Source: JAGLQA01 sp023135565 (GTDB lineage: Bacteria > Acidobacteriota > Aminicenantia > UBA2199). Taken from it: DNA of 64,000 nucleotides. The translations under genes and the position numbers were made by a program. This document shows positions 57,228 through 64,000 of this stretch, in pieces. Under the pieces are notes generated by a model, which saw only the letters and a program-made list of their open reading frames with translations, was not told the origin of the DNA and made no database searches. The stretch is taken from positions 1-64,000 of the forward strand of contig DAOWCY010000003.1 of NCBI GenBank assembly GCA_030639305.1. The letters are read 5' to 3'. Position 1 is the stretch's first letter. Every line of letters starts with the position of its first letter.

Positions 57228-57974
57228 TTATTCCTCCCGGATCAGGCGCCTACCTTCGCGGTTGGTAAAGGCTTTGCGGATTTCAGAGATATCGGGAGTT
57301 TCCAGCAGGAAAGATGTGTGGGCGCGGCCTATGTCTTCTAAGTAATGGGCATCGGAGGAGGTAACCAAAGGGTATTTCTCTATGCCGGGATACCTGTCTA
57401 AAGCTTCGTCCCGGCTAATTTGCACCGATATTTCTAAGGCATCTAATTCCAGCTCTGCGGGGATAAATCCCAGGTTCCCGATCACACTAAAAGCTTCCCG
57501 GTCTATATGAGAAGCAATCGCTAAACCGCCCAAGCGGTGGATTTCATCCACTAATTCCTCTAAGGTTAGTTCAGTGGCGCTGAGCAGCAGTTTCTTGCTG
57601 TACCCTTCCACTTCATCGAACTCATTGGCGATGATCCGGTAACCGAATGCTTCCTGGCTATTCTCTTCAGGCGGCAGGTGCGCATAAATTTTTTCCTGCA
57701 ATTTTAGAACCGGCCCGGTTTCATCGAAAAGAGCCAGGATATGCGCTTCTTCCAAAGTGGTGATTTCCATGCCGGGCAGCACTTTTATATTGTGTTTAAG
57801 AGCGGCTCTCACCGCCGCCGCTGCATTCTCCGCCGAATTGTGGTCGCATATGGCGATGATATCGAGACCCAGGGCTGCTGCTTTGTCGATTATCCGCCTG
57901 GGCGACATGGTCAGGTCGGCGCAGGGAGATAAACAGGTGTGAATATGTAAGTCGGCGCGAAATTTTTTCAGCAT
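57228..57974 (-). CDS. PHP-domain metal-dependent phosphoesterase
   Basis: 248 aa. Metal-binding motifs: ADLHIHTCLSPCADLTMSP (HxH), IIAICDHNSAEN (D-H-N), PGMEITTLEEAHILALF (glutamate and histidine), GLAIASHIDREAF, and the C-terminal LVTSSDAHYLEDIGRAHT (DxH). Together they give the complete PHP trinuclear site. Proteins of this group are found beside NuoE/HndB-type hydrogenase subunits in anaerobes; the substrate is not known. The start is ATG 57974; its leader carries the repeat TGCCTCCGGCGGTGCAGCGCACC-like unit (split at 57981-58003). Confidence 0.88.
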   Translation of the reverse strand: MLKKFRADLHIHTCLSPCADLTMSPRRIIDKAAALGLDIIAICDHNSAENAAAAVRAALKHNIKVLPGMEITTLEEAHILALFDETGPVLKLQEKIYAHLPPEENSQEAFGYRIIANEFDEVEGYSKKLLLSATELTLEELVDEIHRLGGLAIASHIDREAFSVIGNLGFIPAELELDALEISVQISRDEALDRYPGIEKYPLVTSSDAHYLEDIGRAHTSFLLETPDISEIRKAFTNREGRRLIREE

Positions 57975-58102
57975 TTTTTTTGCCTCCGGCGGTGCAGCGC
58001 ACCTCTATTTCTCCCCGGTGATACCTTTAATTCCCCTGGCAAATATTATACCGCAGACTTCGAACATAGATAAGCCGGTGGCCGACAGCGGGATTTAAGG
58101 AT

Positions 58103-58579
58103 TTAATGGACGGTTTCGGCGGGCGTTTCCTGTTGGTATTTGTCTAAGATGGTATCGACTTTCTGTACAGTAGTTTGACCGTGGTATTCGCCGTCAACCA
58201 CTATGATGGGGGCTAAGGCGCAGGCTCCTAAGCAGTTGACGGTTTCTAAGGTGAACATATTGTCCGGGGTGGTGTCTCCTGATTTTATGCCCAACCTGTC
58301 TTCGATGCGCTGCAGCACATTATCTACGCCGCGTACAAAACAAGCAGTCCCGGAACAAACCGTAATAAGATGTTTTCCCCTGGGTTTGAGACTGAAAGCA
58401 GCATAGAATGTAGCAACGCTGTAAATCTTACTTAGAGGCACTTTTAATCGCCGTCCGACGTACTCCAGGTTTTCCCTGGGGAGATAGTTATACTCGGCCT
58501 GGATGTCTGTCATCACCTGGATTATGGATGTCCTCTTATACCCGTGTTTTTTGAGAATATCTTCGGTTTTTTTTTGCAT
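58103..58579 (-). CDS. NuoE-like 2Fe-2S subunit (NADH dehydrogenase/hydrogenase 24-kDa type)
   Basis: 158 aa. An N-terminal helical bundle (IIQVMTDIQAEYNYLPRENLEYVGRRL, SKIYSVATFYAAFSLKPRG) is followed by the thioredoxin-fold 2Fe-2S domain with four cysteines: VCSGTACFVRG and TVNCLGACALAPIIVVDGEYHG. This is the NuoE/HndA/HydC subunit that sits between NAD(P)H and ferredoxin pathways. It is the first gene of the minus-strand run NuoE - PHP - HndB; the partner NuoF and catalytic hydrogenase subunits are not in the window downstream. The AAGG Shine-Dalgarno is weak. Confidence 0.92.
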   Translation of the reverse strand: MQKKTEDILKKHGYKRTSIIQVMTDIQAEYNYLPRENLEYVGRRLKVPLSKIYSVATFYAAFSLKPRGKHLITVCSGTACFVRGVDNVLQRIEDRLGIKSGDTTPDNMFTLETVNCLGACALAPIIVVDGEYHGQTTVQKVDTILDKYQQETPAETVH

Positions 58580-58616
58580 CCTTAACTATAACTAAAAAAA
58601 AAAAGAAAATCAAGAG

Positions 58617-58776
58617 ATAATAATAAATTTTTTTAAAGATTAAGTTTGTAAAAGCCCTTTGCTTGTAGTGATTTGGATGATATAAAACATACTGTTCACT
58701 GCCTTTAGTAATGGTTTAATGATAATTCTGAGCGATAAAACGGTAACTATTCAGTTTTGGGAAAGAGGATTACTCA
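58617..58776. repeat. 160-bp duplicated segment, copy 1 (uninterrupted)
   Basis: From ATAATAATAAATTTTTTT to GGAAAGAGGATTACTCA. Nearly identical to 63165-63440 (two base differences seen) apart from the 116-base insertion in that copy. It contains ATTCTGAGC and GTAACTATTCAG, resembling IS-end direct repeats. In copy 2 it abuts the 3' end of an FtsX gene. Confidence 0.85.
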
Positions 58777-58831
58777 AAAACATGGTGTGCCGTAGTATGT
58801 CAGAAAGAATTAGCCTGTCCCCTTTTTTTCC

Positions 58832-59066
58832 ATGGTTGGATGTGGTTATTACATTTAAAAACAAAAAACACATCGTGGAGCTAAAAATCTGGCGCGGAGA
58901 AATTTATCACCGGGCCGGCATCGAGCAATTGTGCGATTATCTCTATCGGCAGGATGAGACTACCGGGTATCTTTTGATCTATGATTTGAGAAAGGAAAGC
59001 GGCCGGGCAGGTGAGTGGGAGAAGATAGAAAACCGCGGCAAAAAGATTTTTGCCGCCTGGATTTAG
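58832..59066 (+). pseudogene. Remnant of an AAA-ATPase PD-(D/E)XK nuclease C-terminus
   Basis: The frame is open from 58719, but its first ~38 codons translate the duplicated segment and a GCCTGTCCCCTTTTTTT repeat. The remaining ~77 codons carry the nuclease-like end seen in many ATPases: WLDVVITFKNKKHIVELKIW (D...E-x-K), then GIEQLCDYLYRQDETTGYLLIYDLRKE. No ATPase domain precedes it. The breakpoint coincides with the repeat junction. Confidence 0.7.
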
Positions 59067-59385
59067 AAAAGCGCAAAAGCGGGGTAGGACCGGGCTATTA
59101 TTTTTTAAGATGGGCCCTCAATGGCTTCCGAATGTTGTAATGCAAGACTTGACCCCGTTATTTAAATGGGCGGTAACGCATGACGGCGTTTCCCGTTGGT
59201 TTACCAGGATTGTGTGTTGCAAGACACGATCATTTGTGCTATAATCCCTACCTGGAACTTTATGATAACAGACCTTTGGAACAGAGGAAACCGAAGGTTT
59301 ACCGGAGATTTTGACATTACATTCTATAGATGGATTAGATGCTGCTCTATTAGCGCAGGACCCTACAAACTTGAGGAGGATTTCG
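59067..59385. other. Spacer upstream of the FtsX permease
   Basis: 319 bases, no gene seen. It contains TGCAAGACTTGACCCCGTTA (59141-59160), a dispersed motif shared with 17911-17926, and GTGTTGCAAGACACGATC. The frame leading into the permease is open from 59311 without a ribosome binding site. Confidence 0.5.
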
Positions 59386-61752
59386 TTGTTCAAAAACTAC
59401 CTAACAGTTGCTTTTAGAAACATATTTAGAGGGAAAGCCAACTTTTTTATAAATATAACCGGACTTGCTATAGGTATGGCGGTTTGTCTGCTGCTCTTTT
59501 TGTGGGTGCGGGATGAGTGGGGATATGACCGCTTCCATGAGAATGCGGAACGAATTTACCGGATTACAGCACAATATGAATCAGAGGGAGTTATAAAACG
59601 CTCGGCCTGCACCCCGGCTCCGTTAGCGCCGGTGCTAACAGCGGAATTCCCGGAGGTGGAAAAAGCGGTCCGTCTTGGGGAGAACGGTTTCTTAGTAAGC
59701 TATCTTGACAAATGCTTTAAAGAACGCGTTTTTTTTGCCGATGCGGAGGTTTTCGATGTGTTTACGATGCCCCTTACGCGAGGTGACCCGGACACTGCCT
59801 TGAATGAACCGTATTCTATCATTATTTCTGAAAGAATAAGATACAAATATTTCGGGAACGACAACCCTATAGGAAAAACAATCAATTTAAAAGGTTTACA
59901 CGATTTCAAAATTACCGGCATTTTAAAAACTATCCCCCAAAATTCTCACCTGAAATTTGATTTTCTCGGTTCCTTCTTGGATTATGCCGGGAATAATGCG
60001 CATCAATGGGGGATTTCAAATTATTACACTTATATATTGATGTCTGAAAATTCTTCTCTACAAAAATTTAAGGCAAAATTACCTCAATTTGTGAAAAAAT
60101 ATAGAGGAGAGGAAGCGGTAACCGATTATAAGATTTCCTATCCCCCTCAACCCTTAACCCGGATCCATTTATATTCACACTTAGGAAATGAAATTGAACC
60201 GAACGGCGACATCAGCACCGTTTATATTTTTTCCACTATCGCCTTGTTCATTCTTCTTATTGCTTGTTTGAACTATATCAACCTGTCTACGGCTTTATAT
60301 ATCAAACGGGAAAAAGAGATCGGCCTGCGCAGGGTTTTCGGCGCCCTTCGTAAACAATTAATCACTCAATTCTTAAGTGAGGGGTTCCTTTTTTCGCTGG
60401 CTGCACTTCCCCTGGCTGTACTGTTAACCAACTTGTTTTTGCCTGTTTTTAATTCTATTTCCGGCAAACAGTTATCGGTTCATTTTTTCGATAATCCCGT
60501 TTTAGCAGCCGGGTTGACCGCTGTATTCCTTTGTGTAGGGTTTATCTCCGGTTTTTTTCCCGCTCTTTTTATTTCCTATTTACAGGCTTTGAGAGCTCTC
60601 AGGGGAACGTTCCGCCCTGGTTCTAAAATCGATTTTTTGAGAAAATTACTGGTTATATTTCAATTTTCCATCTCCATTATATTCATTATAAGCGCCCTTA
60701 CCGTATGGAACCAATTGAATTATATTAAAAAGAAAGACCTGGGTTTCGATAAAGGACACATCCTGAATATCCCTATTTATAGAACGACAGCCCGGGAAAA
60801 ATATGATACCATAAAAAATGAGCTTTTAAGGGATACCGGTGTCGGGGCTGTAAGTGCAAATGCCTTTTCCCCTGAGAACCCTCCCTGGAATGTAAATTAC
60901 TGGCGGGAAGGTCTCGATCCCGAAGAGAACCCAATGATTAACTTTATAATAGTTGATCACGATTTTATCAAGACTTTCAGGGTAAAATTTTTTCTGGGAA
61001 GAGATTTTTCGAAACAATTCCCGGCAGATATAGAGGGATCTTATATCATCAATAAATCTGCGTTAAAGGAGTTTGGTTGGGAATCGCCTATCGGTAAAAA
61101 GTTCAAACTCGGAATCGGAAAGGAAGGAACTATAGTGGGAGTAGTCGAAAATTTCCATTTCAGATCGCTGCACCATGAGATTAAGCCGCTTGTTCTCTAT
61201 ATATCTCCCAAATGGTTTAATCATTTCTCGATCAGGCTTACCGCGAACGATATTCCCCGTGTACTTGATTCCCTGGAAAATTTATGGAAAAAACTTGTCC
61301 CCGATCAATCTTTTCAATACTCGTTCCTTGACGAAACCATTGACAGAATTTACAAAACCGAAACGAGATTGAGTAAACTTTTCTTCACGGTCACGATTCT
61401 TGCTCTTTTTATTGCCTGCCTGGGGTTGTTCGGACTGGCATCATTCACATCCGAACAGCGCACGAAAGAGATCGGAATTCGCAAGGTGCTGGGCGCATCG
61501 ACTGCCGGGGTTGTCCTATTATTGTCGAAAAAATTTAGTCTCTGGGTATTGGTTTCCTATATCGCCGCCTGCCCGGTGGCTTTTTACATCATGAATAGAT
61601 GGCTGCAAAACTTTGCTTCTCAAGCAGGCATAGAAATATGGACGTTTTTTTTGGCCGGGTTAATCGTGCTGGTTACTGCATTACTGACCCTCAGTTGGAA
61701 AGTAGTAGCCGCTGCAACCGCCGACCCGGTAAAGTCTCTGAGATATGAATAA
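59386..61752 (+). CDS. ABC transporter permease, FtsX/MacB family
   Basis: About 788 aa from TTG 59386, chosen for the GAGGAGG six bases upstream and because the family starts at LFKNYLTVAFRNIFRGK. Topology: TM1 FFINITGLAIGMAVCLLLFL, a periplasmic MacB-like domain (about residues 50-270), three TMs (TIALFILLIACLNYINLS, FSLAALPLAVLLTNLFLP, GLTAVFLCVGFISGFFPA), a fourth (LLVIFQFSISIIFIISALTV) followed by a second periplasmic domain, and a C-terminal FtsX block (VTILALFIACLGLFGLASF, VLVSYIAACPVAFYIM, LAGLIVLVTALLTLSW) ending SLRYE. The TSEQRTKEIGIRKVLGAS motif contacts the ATPase. No ATP-binding subunit is adjacent. It is an inner-membrane protein, probably moving lipoproteins, peptides or antimicrobials. 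Confidence 0.92.
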   Translation: MFKNYLTVAFRNIFRGKANFFINITGLAIGMAVCLLLFLWVRDEWGYDRFHENAERIYRITAQYESEGVIKRSACTPAPLAPVLTAEFPEVEKAVRLGENGFLVSYLDKCFKERVFFADAEVFDVFTMPLTRGDPDTALNEPYSIIISERIRYKYFGNDNPIGKTINLKGLHDFKITGILKTIPQNSHLKFDFLGSFLDYAGNNAHQWGISNYYTYILMSENSSLQKFKAKLPQFVKKYRGEEAVTDYKISYPPQPLTRIHLYSHLGNEIEPNGDISTVYIFSTIALFILLIACLNYINLSTALYIKREKEIGLRRVFGALRKQLITQFLSEGFLFSLAALPLAVLLTNLFLPVFNSISGKQLSVHFFDNPVLAAGLTAVFLCVGFISGFFPALFISYLQALRALRGTFRPGSKIDFLRKLLVIFQFSISIIFIISALTVWNQLNYIKKKDLGFDKGHILNIPIYRTTAREKYDTIKNELLRDTGVGAVSANAFSPENPPWNVNYWREGLDPEENPMINFIIVDHDFIKTFRVKFFLGRDFSKQFPADIEGSYIINKSALKEFGWESPIGKKFKLGIGKEGTIVGVVENFHFRSLHHEIKPLVLYISPKWFNHFSIRLTANDIPRVLDSLENLWKKLVPDQSFQYSFLDETIDRIYKTETRLSKLFFTVTILALFIACLGLFGLASFTSEQRTKEIGIRKVLGASTAGVVLLLSKKFSLWVLVSYIAACPVAFYIMNRWLQNFASQAGIEIWTFFLAGLIVLVTALLTLSWKVVAAATADPVKSLRYE

Positions 61753-61807
61753 AAAGAAAAAAAACAATGAACTTACAAGGTATAAAAAAACATAACAGGA
61801 GGCAAGA

Positions 61808-63044
61808 ATGAACGAAGAAAATAATGCGGTAAATACGCAGGAAACAAAACCTGAAGAAGGAACACAAAAGGATATTATTATCGAAGACAACATGATCCCG
61901 GAAAAAAGCCCTGGCCGGTTTGTTGGCCGGTATCGAGTATAACAAATCGTTGGCAGCTGCAGCAGGCATTACTTACAAGCAGAACGACAGCGGTGAAATT
62001 ATAACCAACCCCAGCCCGCCGCTGTCAGAAGATATGGATTACCTGTACGGTTATGAATTTCTTAAAGAAAAAATCCCGGAAAAAGACCGGTATCTCGTGG
62101 TGTCGAGTCGCGGCTGCAATTATGATTGCAGCTACTGCGGCCTCCAGGTTCCTTACCGGTTGAATCACGAGCACAGGACAAACTTCTGGCGGGCAAGGTC
62201 CGCAAAAAAAATCGTGGATGAAATCGGAAACATAGTCTCCATGGGCATAGATAAGTTTTCGTTCTACTGCGAACAATTTTTTAGCCCGGGGGAAGCCGGG
62301 TCAAAGAAACAAGCTGAAGAAATCGCTAATGAAATTCTTAAACGAAGGCTAAAAATACGCTTTTCATTTATAACCAAAGCAGCGGAGTTATTAAAAAACT
62401 TCGACAGCCTTTTTATCTTAAAAGAAGCAGGTATGGAAAACGTCGATATAGGAATAGACTCCGGTCTGGAGCGGTTTCATAAGTTTTATCGAACCGGTTC
62501 CGGTAAAAAAGAAAATATCGAAGTTTTAAAACGAATGCACCGGCATGGTTTTAATTTTGACATCAGCTTTATATTTTTCGATCCCTATCTCACCATCGAC
62601 GAGATTAAAGATAACATAACCTTTTTAGAAACGGTCAGCGGTTATTTTTCCCACTTACAAAAACCTTTCAGCGCTTTCCTGGAACCTTCTATATTGAACA
62701 GCGTGTTAATCCTGCGGCACGGTATGCCTATCATAGAAAAGCTAAAACAGGACGGCCTGGCAGTCGATTATCCCGATTTTTCAAAGCACCCGGAAATCAG
62801 GTTCAAAGACCCGCGGGTGAAAAAAATACACGAAATTTTTACGATAATAGAAAAGAACGTACTCCCCTCTATCAGGCACTACTATATCGATAAAGCGATG
62901 ATAGAGCAGAACGGCTCCTTAGCTCTTTTTCCTTTAAGGATAATGGAAAAGATCACGAATGATGTGGTAGAGAACCGAGTCGCGTCTATGCCTAAATATC
63001 TCTTTGAAACGGCGGTCTCTCTAAAAAAAACCATAAAAACTTAA
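61808..63044 (+). CDS. Radical SAM protein with apparent +1 frameshift near the N-terminus
   Basis: The main frame (61920-63044, about 374 codons, TTG start) has the 4Fe-4S motif RGCNYDCSYCG (CxxxCxxC) and typical radical SAM barrel segments: FSFYCEQFFSPGE, FSFITKAAELLKNF, GMENVDIGIDSGLERFH, FNFDISFIFFDPYLTIDE. It lacks its own ribosome binding site. ATG 61808 does have AGGAGG upstream and opens a 44-codon frame. Removing one A from the A6 run at 61901-61906 joins the two as MIPEKALAGLLAGIEYN, which matches the linker after B12-binding domains in this superfamily (PEKALAGLL...AGITYKQNDSGEIITNP). The intact product would be ~411 aa without a B12-binding domain. The indel may be a sequencing error, programmed slippage or a real mutation. 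Confidence 0.75.
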
Positions 63045-63164
63045 TGAAAAGTTTTTTTTAAGCAAACTTCAAACTTCCGGGAAAAGTTAGTAAAAGTGCC
63101 GCCTCCCCGGGGCAATCACCTGCCGCTGAAAGAATTAGCCTGTCCCCCTTTTTTTAACACTTAC

Positions 63165-63440
63165 ATAATAATAAATTTTTTTAAAGATTAAGTTTGTAAA
63201 AGCCCTTTGCTTGTAGTGATTTGGATGATATAAAACATACTGTTCACTGCCTTTAGTAATGGCTTAATGATAATTCTGAGCGATAAAACGGTAACTATTC
63301 AGTTTTGATGATGTCGTAAAAAGTCAAAAAAAGAGGAATCCAAAAATGAAGACTGCTGATAACAAACGGCTTTCAAGATCGGGTCTTGCTCAAAAAAGAC
63401 TTTTTACGGGACCATCAGTTTTGGGAAAGAGGGTTACTCA
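63165..63440. repeat. 160-bp duplicated segment, copy 2, split by a MITE
   Basis: Same as 58617-58776 but interrupted after CAGTTTTG at 63307. Immediately to its left AGAATTAGCCTGTCCCCC (63131 on) matches sequence found to the right of copy 1 (58806 on), so the flanks have been rearranged. Confidence 0.85.
63308..63415. mobile_element. 108-bp MITE with 8-bp target-site duplication
   Basis: Flanked by direct CAGTTTTG (63300-63307 and 63416-63423); copy 1 of the host repeat has only one CAGTTTTG at the matching point, proving insertion. The terminal inverted repeats are ATGATGTCGTAAAAAGTC and ATGGTCCCGTAAAAAGTC (15 of 18 identical). No coding capacity. Confidence 0.88.
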
Positions 63441-63997
63441 TACCTGAGCGATTCAACCGGGTTAGCCCGCGCTGCCCTTACAGCTTTATAACTTACGGTA
63501 AGCAGCGCCGTGATAAATGCCAGAACCCCGGCCAGGAAAAATGTAAAAAGAGTAATATCAACCCGGTGAGCAAAATTTTGCAGCCAGCTTTTCATTGCAT
63601 ACCATGCCACAGGCCAGGCAAAAATATTAGCCGCCAATACCCAAAGGGTAAATTCTTTGGACAACAAGACCGTTATATCGAAAACAGAAGCCCCGAAAAC
63701 CTTGCGAATACCGGTATTTTTTGTCTGCTGTTCCGCTGTATACGCGGCAAGGCCGAAAAGGCCCAGGCAAGCGATAAATAACCCCATAATCGTGACCGCG
63801 AGAAAAATCTGCTCTAAACGGAATTCGCTTTTGTATAAACGCTCGAAATCTTCATCAAGGAATGTGTATTCAAAGGTTTGGCCGGATACCAATTCTTGCC
63901 ACTTTTCTTTTAGATGTTTGATAGTTCCCTGGATGTTGTGTGGTTTGATCCTAACCGAAAAATAGGCAAAACCAGGTGGGTTTATATATAACACCAC
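63434..63997 (-). CDS. ABC transporter permease, FtsX/MacB family (3' end; continues beyond the window)
   Basis: At least 187 codons, open to the window edge; the N-terminal ~600 residues would lie to the right. It has the end of the second periplasmic domain (YEYTFLDEDFERLY-like, read FEYTFLDEDFERLYKSEFRLEQ), TM segments VTIMGLFIACLGLFGLAAY, WVLAANIFAWPVAWYAM and FFLAGVLAFITALLTVSY, the TAEQQTKNTGIRKVFGAS coupling motif, and the closing SLRYE. It resembles 59386-61752 across this region and is in the opposite orientation, so the two are inverted paralogs. Its stop codon lies inside the end of the 160-bp duplicated segment. Confidence 0.88.
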   Translation of the reverse strand: MVLYINPPGFAYFSVRIKPHNIQGTIKHLKEKWQELVSGQTFEYTFLDEDFERLYKSEFRLEQIFLAVTIMGLFIACLGLFGLAAYTAEQQTKNTGIRKVFGASVFDITVLLSKEFTLWVLAANIFAWPVAWYAMKSWLQNFAHRVDITLFTFFLAGVLAFITALLTVSYKAVRAARANPVESLRYE

Positions 63998-64000
63998 CGG

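Noticed and set aside
63424..63455. Match between GGGTTACTCATACCTGAGCG and the TTACTTTATCTGAGC repeat at the window start
   Set aside because: Here the bases encode the conserved SLRYE end of the FtsX protein, so the similarity is coincidental.

Overview
The window looks like a chromosomal segment of a Gram-negative, probably anaerobic bacterium. Evidence: a four-subunit ferredoxin-dependent 2-oxoacid oxidoreductase, remnants of a bifurcating/NADP-reducing hydrogenase operon (NuoE- and HndB-like 2Fe-2S proteins), a large outer-membrane-barrel protein (DUF5916-like), MacB/FtsX-type permeases, a Hanks-type kinase and a hybrid NRPS-PKS. This mix fits Acidobacteriota, perhaps the Aminicenantes lineage, but no rRNA or taxonomic marker confirms it; the assignment is inference.

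Layout. (1) 0-20 kb: scattered metabolic and envelope genes mixed with a family of P-loop ATPase/PD-(D/E)XK nuclease proteins (1084-3660, fused to a Ser/Thr kinase; 6010-7569; 18044-19585) and a related two-domain ATPase (3998-5752). (2) 19.7-23.3 kb, minus strand: a glycolysis/secretion block gap - half-pgk - tpiA - secG - tRNA-Leu(GAG) - tRNA-Ser(GCT) - amphi-Trp protein. The pgk slot holds only the C-terminal nucleotide-binding domain, without the catalytic signature. (3) 23.9-27.1 kb: 2-oxoacid:ferredoxin oxidoreductase in order gamma-delta-alpha-beta, then a MocR/LysN-like aminotransferase. (4) 28.5-44.9 kb: two translationally coupled megasynthase genes (half C-A-PCP-C-A-PCP, then TubC docking-C-A-PCP-C-A-PCP-KS-AT-ACP) with no thioesterase or reductive domain; 44.9-48.8 kb holds a DUF5916 barrel protein, a DUF1579 lipoprotein-like protein and an MBL-fold hydrolase; 49.1-51.7 kb is an NRPS fragment decayed at both ends. 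(5) 51.9-58.6 kb, accessory: an overlapping CHAT protease/pentapeptide-repeat gene pair, an orphan lanthipeptide-like precursor with its own terminator, an orphan Phd antitoxin, an ATPase, and hydrogenase-operon leftovers. (6) 58.6-64 kb: a nuclease remnant, an FtsX permease, a radical SAM gene with an apparent frameshift, a 160-bp duplicated segment interrupted by a 108-bp MITE, and the 3' end of a second FtsX permease.

The most striking property is the density of short palindromic dispersed repeats. Several families (the ~58-bp GATCAAAC/GGCAGGGCCGCC element, GGGTGCGGCGCACCC, GCCGCTTCGCGGC, GGGGACAGGC, CTCATCACTCAT) occur in intergenic spacers and also in frame inside the NRPS/PKS genes, where they add 15-50 residue inserts to loops, chiefly just before adenylation motif A3 and motif A7. 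Two copies of the 58-bp element encode the same ~24-residue peptide in the same frame in two different synthetase genes. This resembles Rickettsia palindromic elements and is the best candidate for something undescribed here.
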